Shown: positions 43,010-46,157 of the stretch, piece by piece | Position numbering within the stretch: the stretch's first letter is position 1 | How the letters are laid out: the number at the start of each line of letters is the position of its first letter | Source of the DNA: Chromatiales bacterium | Lineage (GTDB): Bacteria; Pseudomonadota; Gammaproteobacteria; Steroidobacterales; GCA-2729495 | Length of the DNA stretch: 46,157 nucleotides | Reading direction: 5' to 3' | Assembly: GCA_020831895.1 (NCBI GenBank) | Contig: JAFIFS010000001.1 | Span: 1-46,157 of the forward strand | The notes under the pieces: model-generated | Seen by the model: the letters and a program-made list of their open reading frames with translations, nothing else | Told to the model about the DNA's origin: nothing | The model's database searches: none | Translations under genes and position numbers: made by a program

Positions 43010-43025
43010 AGCAAGAACCGTGCCT
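43010..43025 (-). promoter_or_regulatory. Sigma-54 promoter of fleSR(-fliEFGHIJ)
   Basis: The minus strand reads AGGCACG-GTTC-TTGCTT, matching the sigma-54 consensus except for the first T of TGGCAC. GG and GC are 10 bp apart. Transcription would begin near 43000, some 35-45 nt before the fleS start. Confidence 0.88.
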
Positions 43026-43043
43026 AAACTAAGATATCAATTA

Positions 43044-43056
43044 AATCATGTATTTG
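43044..43056. promoter_or_regulatory. IHF-like site in the fleS promoter
   Basis: AATCATGTATTTG matches the IHF consensus WATCAANNNNTTR with one mismatch. It lies in a strikingly AT-rich stretch (about 43025-43070) of this GC-rich genome, between the FleQ-like box and the sigma-54 promoter. Confidence 0.5.
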
Positions 43057-43076
43057 TGATCATATGACACGGTGGT

Positions 43077-43090
43077 GTCAGGAATTTGAC
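43077..43090. promoter_or_regulatory. FleQ-like box upstream of fleS
   Basis: GTCAGGAATTTGAC is identical to the site before fliL, and the identity extends to 19 bp (43074-43092). It is about 53 bp upstream of the -24 box and 30 bp past the stop of the PilZ-like gene. Confidence 0.75.
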
Positions 43091-43120
43091 GCCACGGAAG
43101 AACGGTTCGGCCAGGGCTCG

Positions 43121-43735
43121 TCAGTTTTTTGGCGGAGCCGGGAATACGGGTTGGGCAAAGATTCCGGTCCCCCGGGCCAGCGCAACCTGGCGACGGTGGC
43201 GCCGAAAGATCAGCTTCTCGAGTCCAACCTCGACGCTGGGCAACAACCCGATGAAGCGCAGCGTCTGCCAAAGGCTGTCGCCCCGCTCGACCTGGCTGGT
43301 GATCTGTGCAGGCAGGCGGAAAGGCAGCGGCCAGACCGGGTTCGGGTACAGAGTGATGATGCCGGTCTCGCCGGCCGCGGCCCGCTCCCTGGCCGGGGGG
43401 CACCATTCCAGGCTGCCCGGACGCAGCACCACTGGGGCGCTGGCAGGGAGCGTATTGGGTTCGCCGAGCAGGCGGCTGGCGAGGCTCAGAAGCACATCGA
43501 CCTTGGCCTCCAGGCGCGAGAGCTCCGGGTTTGCTGCCGCTGGGTCCGCGCTGATCTCCCGCGGTGGCTCCTCGAACAGTGACAGCGCCTGGAGCGCGCG
43601 CGCCGTGGCCTGGTGGTGGCGTTCCAGTTCGAGCGGATCACCGAGCGGGTCCGGCTGCCATGAGATCGGGACATGGTCATGCAGGGCGAGCGCATCAAAG
43701 GCCTCGTCATCGCCGGGAGTGTCACGGTCGTTCAT
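43121..43735 (-). CDS. Atypical PilZ-domain protein of the flagellar cluster
   Basis: This 204-residue protein resembles the atypical (tPilZ) c-di-GMP-receptor-type proteins found next to fliST in gammaproteobacteria. A helical segment, LSRLEAKVDVLLSLASRLL (about 72-90), precedes a beta-rich half with PVVLRPGSLEWCPP, GIITLYPNPVWPLPFRLPA and the ending LEKLIFRRHRRQVA. The canonical PilZ RxxxR and DxSxxG ligand motifs are not seen, so binding of c-di-GMP is doubtful. The start overlaps the fliT stop (ATGA). It is the last gene of the fliD unit. Confidence 0.65.
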   Translation of the reverse strand: MNDRDTPGDDEAFDALALHDHVPISWQPDPLGDPLELERHHQATARALQALSLFEEPPREISADPAAANPELSRLEAKVDVLLSLASRLLGEPNTLPASAPVVLRPGSLEWCPPARERAAAGETGIITLYPNPVWPLPFRLPAQITSQVERGDSLWQTLRFIGLLPSVEVGLEKLIFRRHRRQVALARGTGIFAQPVFPAPPKN

Positions 43736-44076
43736 GGCCATTCTCCGGTTTCAGGAGTTTCCATCAGCGGGGAGCCAGGGCCATTGCGCGCATAGGCGCG
43801 AATCGCACCCTGCCCCCGCGTGAGCAGGCTTGCTGTCGCACCCAGGTCGGCACGGGCCTGCTCCAGTCGGCTGATGGCGCTCCTGTTGCGTTCAAGCAGG
43901 GCGCGCAGCAGATTCCGTTCCTGTTCACCCAGCGCCCGGATTCGTTCACCGTCACAGTAGCGGGCCAGCAGGCCCTGACGTTCCTGCTCAAGGGCACTGG
44001 CTGTCCCCCAGTCACCGGATTCCAGGCAGGCCTCGACGCGAGCGGTCAGGTCCAGTATCTGCTCGACCAGGCTCAT
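43732..44076 (-). CDS. fliT: FliT-like flagellar chaperone
   Basis: This 114-residue helical protein fits FliT, the export chaperone of the filament cap protein FliD. It starts with a helix LVEQILDLTARVEACLESGDW, typical of FliT, followed by LEQERQGLLARYC. Its start overlaps fliS (ATGA) and its stop overlaps the PilZ-like gene. FliT is poorly conserved, so position supports the call as much as sequence. Confidence 0.75.
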   Translation of the reverse strand: MSLVEQILDLTARVEACLESGDWGTASALEQERQGLLARYCDGERIRALGEQERNLLRALLERNRSAISRLEQARADLGATASLLTRGQGAIRAYARNGPGSPLMETPETGEWP

Positions 44077-44507
44077 GAATCCTGGTCCCGTGGCTGCTGG
44101 GTGGCCTGCGCGGCGGGTTGCTGCACGATGGCCTTCCAGCCGTCCCGGAGCTCGGCCAGCAGCCCGGCAACCTCAAGCAGAATGGCCGGGTCATTGCGCA
44201 GGTTCGCCTCGGTCAGCCGTCTCGCCATGTAGTCGTACAAGGCTGCCAGTCGGTCGGCCAGCTCGCCACCCTGCTCGTGGTTCAGACTGGCCCGCAGTGT
44301 GTCGACCAGTGCCGCAGCCCGGGCGATCTGTTCCCCCTTGCGCGCAATCTCGCCGCGCTGGAGGTGGCCGCGGGCAACATGGATCCGGTCCAGTGCGCCC
44401 TGCATCATCCGCAGGATGAGCTGCGTCCGATCGGCTGCACTGACGGTGCCCCAGGCATCTACCGCGCGGTACTGGCCCAGGGCCTGGCCGGCTGAGTTCG
44501 GATTCAT
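44073..44507 (-). CDS. fliS: Flagellin export chaperone FliS
   Basis: FliS binds flagellin and prevents premature polymerisation. The 144-residue protein has the family patterns QYRAVDAWGTVSAADRTQLI, LILRMMQGALDRI, LVDTLRASLNHEQGGELA and LYDYMARRLTEAN. It follows fliD after 39 nt and overlaps fliT. The C-terminal tail is Gln-rich. Confidence 0.95.
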   Translation of the reverse strand: MNPNSAGQALGQYRAVDAWGTVSAADRTQLILRMMQGALDRIHVARGHLQRGEIARKGEQIARAAALVDTLRASLNHEQGGELADRLAALYDYMARRLTEANLRNDPAILLEVAGLLAELRDGWKAIVQQPAAQATQQPRDQDS

Positions 44508-44546
44508 TGCGCTCTGTTCTCCATGCTCGGTCGTGGCCGGCGACGC

Positions 44547-45905
44547 TTATTGCAGGGTGCCCCTGGGCAGCTGCTGCGCCAGGAACTCGCTCGTGTTTCG
44601 CAGCTGTCCAAGCAGCTGGTCCATCGCATTGAACTGGGCCTCAAGCCGGGCACGGACCTGGTCCATGCGCCGGTCCAGAGCCTCACGCTGCTCGCCGATC
44701 CTCCGCAGCTGGTCCTGCAGGGTCTGCTCACGGATGCCGATACGGCCATCGCTCGCGATGGCGCCACCCGTCAGGGAGGCGAGACGGGCGGCCAGTCCCT
44801 GTTCGCCGCTGAACAGTCCCGCCACCAGTCCGAGGTCCTGGGACAGGGCCTGTTCCAGCCGTTGCTCGTCCAGCTGCAGACGGCCGCTCACTTCCGTGCT
44901 GATGCCTATGGCCGCCAGAGAGAGGCCGTCCAGGCCGGCCGCCCCCAGCTCCTGGCGCAGCGCCTGTCTCAGGTTGCGCAGCCCGGAGTCACCGAGCAGC
45001 CGGCCTGCTTCGCGGCTTTCCGGATCGAAGCGCGTGAGATCGGCAAAGGTGCCTGTCAGCCGGTTGTAGCTCTCGACGAAGCCGCGGATCTTCTGCCGGC
45101 TGCCCCCGAGGTCCAGCGCGATGCTGACATCGACCCGCGTGCCTGGCTCGGCCTGGCTCACGTTCAGAGTGACGCCATCGAGCGCTCCGGTGAACGAGTT
45201 TCCCTCGCTGGCGGTGACCTCGAACCCGTCGATACGGATGACGGCCGCCGCCGCGGCCTGGATCTCGCTCAGTCCGTTGTCCGGCCCACCTGGCGTGAAG
45301 TCCAGTGCGGCCAGCCCGCCATCCCCGCCGCTGGCCTCTATGCTGAGCTCCCGGGGGCCAGCCTCGCGGGCGCTGATGATCAGACGGCTGCCCCCGTCAC
45401 TGTTGACGATGGAGGCCTCGATGCCGGGATTGTCGGTGGCTGCGTTGATCGCATCGCGGATCCCGGCCAGCGAGCCTGTTCCCTGCGGGATCACCAGCTT
45501 CATGGTCTGTTCACCGATACCCAGGGTGAGCTGCCCATAGCCAACCAGGCTGTCGGCGGTTTCCCAGGTCCCTGAGGCCAGCCGTTGCCGGCTGGCCAGC
45601 TGCAGTACCTCGACCTGGTAGCTGCCGGGTGCAGCGCTGCTGCTTGCGGTCGCGGTCAGCAGCTCGCTGTTGCTCACGCTGACCTTGCGCGCCGTCAGCG
45701 CATCCTTGTCGGCCAGCTTTTCCATTGAGTCCCGGAAACTGGCCAGCGCACCGCGCAGGCGGCCGAGCGCAGAGAGTTCGCTGTTGGCGCGGGCTTCCCG
45801 GAGATCGAGCCGGTTCGCCGTGGGCTGGCGCTCGGCGCTGACGAGCTGGCTTACGAGCCCCCTGATATCCAGTCCTGACCCGAGACCCGAGGTGCTGATG
45901 GACAT
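44547..45905 (-). CDS. fliD: Flagellar filament cap protein FliD
   Basis: FliD caps the filament and helps flagellin fold at the tip. The 452-residue protein has the N-terminal motif SISTSGLGSGLDIRGLVSQL, a central domain, and a C-terminal coiled coil with LDRRMDQVRARLEAQFNAMDQLLGQL. Length is in the usual range. The ATG at 45905 has AGGAA about 10 nt upstream and was preferred over a TTG 7 codons earlier. It is the first gene of fliD-fliS-fliT-tPilZ. Flagellin, which often lies upstream, is beyond the edge. Confidence 0.96.
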   Translation of the reverse strand: MSISTSGLGSGLDIRGLVSQLVSAERQPTANRLDLREARANSELSALGRLRGALASFRDSMEKLADKDALTARKVSVSNSELLTATASSSAAPGSYQVEVLQLASRQRLASGTWETADSLVGYGQLTLGIGEQTMKLVIPQGTGSLAGIRDAINAATDNPGIEASIVNSDGGSRLIISAREAGPRELSIEASGGDGGLAALDFTPGGPDNGLSEIQAAAAAVIRIDGFEVTASEGNSFTGALDGVTLNVSQAEPGTRVDVSIALDLGGSRQKIRGFVESYNRLTGTFADLTRFDPESREAGRLLGDSGLRNLRQALRQELGAAGLDGLSLAAIGISTEVSGRLQLDEQRLEQALSQDLGLVAGLFSGEQGLAARLASLTGGAIASDGRIGIREQTLQDQLRRIGEQREALDRRMDQVRARLEAQFNAMDQLLGQLRNTSEFLAQQLPRGTLQ

Positions 45906-45954
45906 GATGGACGATTCCTGCTGCAAGCCTTCACTGGCCTATCACCGTGCGTGA

Positions 45955-45971
45955 AGCAAGATGCGTGCCAG
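45955..45971 (-). promoter_or_regulatory. Sigma-54 promoter of fliD
   Basis: The minus strand reads TGGCACG-CATC-TTGCTT, a full sigma-54 consensus. Transcription would start near 45944, about 40 nt before the fliD ATG. No FleQ-like box is seen before the sequence decays toward the right edge. Confidence 0.9.
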
Positions 45972-46072
45972 TGAGGACGAGGGCGGAGAACCGAGGTTTT
46001 CGGCCTTCCGGCGGCAGCCGCGTGGTGCAGCTGTCGGCGGAAGGCTGCCGGGCTGCGGCCAGGTCTTGCCGC

Positions 46073-46157
46073 GGACCCGGAAGAGGGGGGGGCGGCCCGG
46101 GCGCGGCGCCCCAAGCAGCCACCCCCCCCGCCGGACGACCCCCCCCCCACACCCCCC
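46073..46157. other. Low-complexity C/G-rich contig end
   Basis: Runs of G and C with no coding or regulatory signal fill the last 85 bp. It looks like a poorly determined assembly end rather than biology. Nothing should be inferred from it. Confidence 0.7.

Noticed and set aside
42966-43010. Upstream in-frame ATG at 43010 for fleS
   Set aside because: It lies at the -12 element of the sigma-54 promoter, upstream of the expected transcription start.
45990-46010. CCGA-GGTTT-TCGG dyad upstream of the fliD promoter
   Set aside because: Four-bp arms only, and the sequence quality falls off close by.

Overview
The window is GC-rich chromosomal DNA from a gammaproteobacterium. The flagellar block has the Pseudomonas/Xanthomonas style: FleQ/FleSR regulation, sigma-54 promoters, FlhF/FleN, MotC/MotD, and FliS-FliT followed by an atypical PilZ protein. 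It also carries a CysB/CysG/CysH sulfate-assimilation block. I cannot name the genus. The right end (from about 46073) decays into poly-C/G and looks like a poor contig edge. No tRNA, rRNA, CRISPR array, insertion sequence or phage gene was seen.

Region 1 (1-4545) is assimilatory sulfur and tetrapyrrole metabolism. A minus-strand operon holds cysG (siroheme synthase), a shortened glutamyl-tRNA-reductase-like gene and a divergent hemC-like gene cut by the left edge. cysB is divergent from it, and cysH converges on cysB. Region 2 (4642-6765) has a Tat-exported PLP aminotransferase and a divergent CyoE/UbiA-type prenyltransferase.

Region 3 (6762-14073) is an accessory metabolic island. It encodes a luciferase-like flavin monooxygenase, a paraoxonase-like lactonase/arylesterase, two DUF1838 proteins (one a predicted Tat lipoprotein, one cytoplasmic), an aldehyde dehydrogenase and an MFS transporter. 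It ends at a strong bidirectional terminator. I infer an uncharacterised catabolic pathway; this and the cysG-linked HemA/HemC-like pair are the best candidates for undescribed systems.

Region 4 (14153-18528) has copZ-copA copper efflux, a class I glutamine amidotransferase-like protein and a nitrilase/omega-amidase.

Region 5 (18729-45905) is a large flagellar cluster. fleQ is on the plus strand at the left end. All the rest are on the minus strand, in transcription order: fliD-fliS-fliT-tPilZ; fleS-fleR-fliE-fliF-fliG-fliH-fliI-fliJ; fliK; fliL-fliM-fliN-fliO-fliP-fliQ-fliR-flhB-flhA-flhF-fleN-fliA-motC-motD; a small Arg/Pro-rich ORF; a DUF2802 protein; and an HDOD-GGDEF diguanylate cyclase. 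Sigma-54 promoters precede fliD, fleS, fliK and fliL. The fleS and fliL promoters share an identical 19-bp element containing a FleQ-box-like palindrome, with an IHF-like site between box and promoter. FleQ lacks the receiver domain and the c-di-GMP contact motif. The che genes usually found between fliA and motC, and after motD, are absent.
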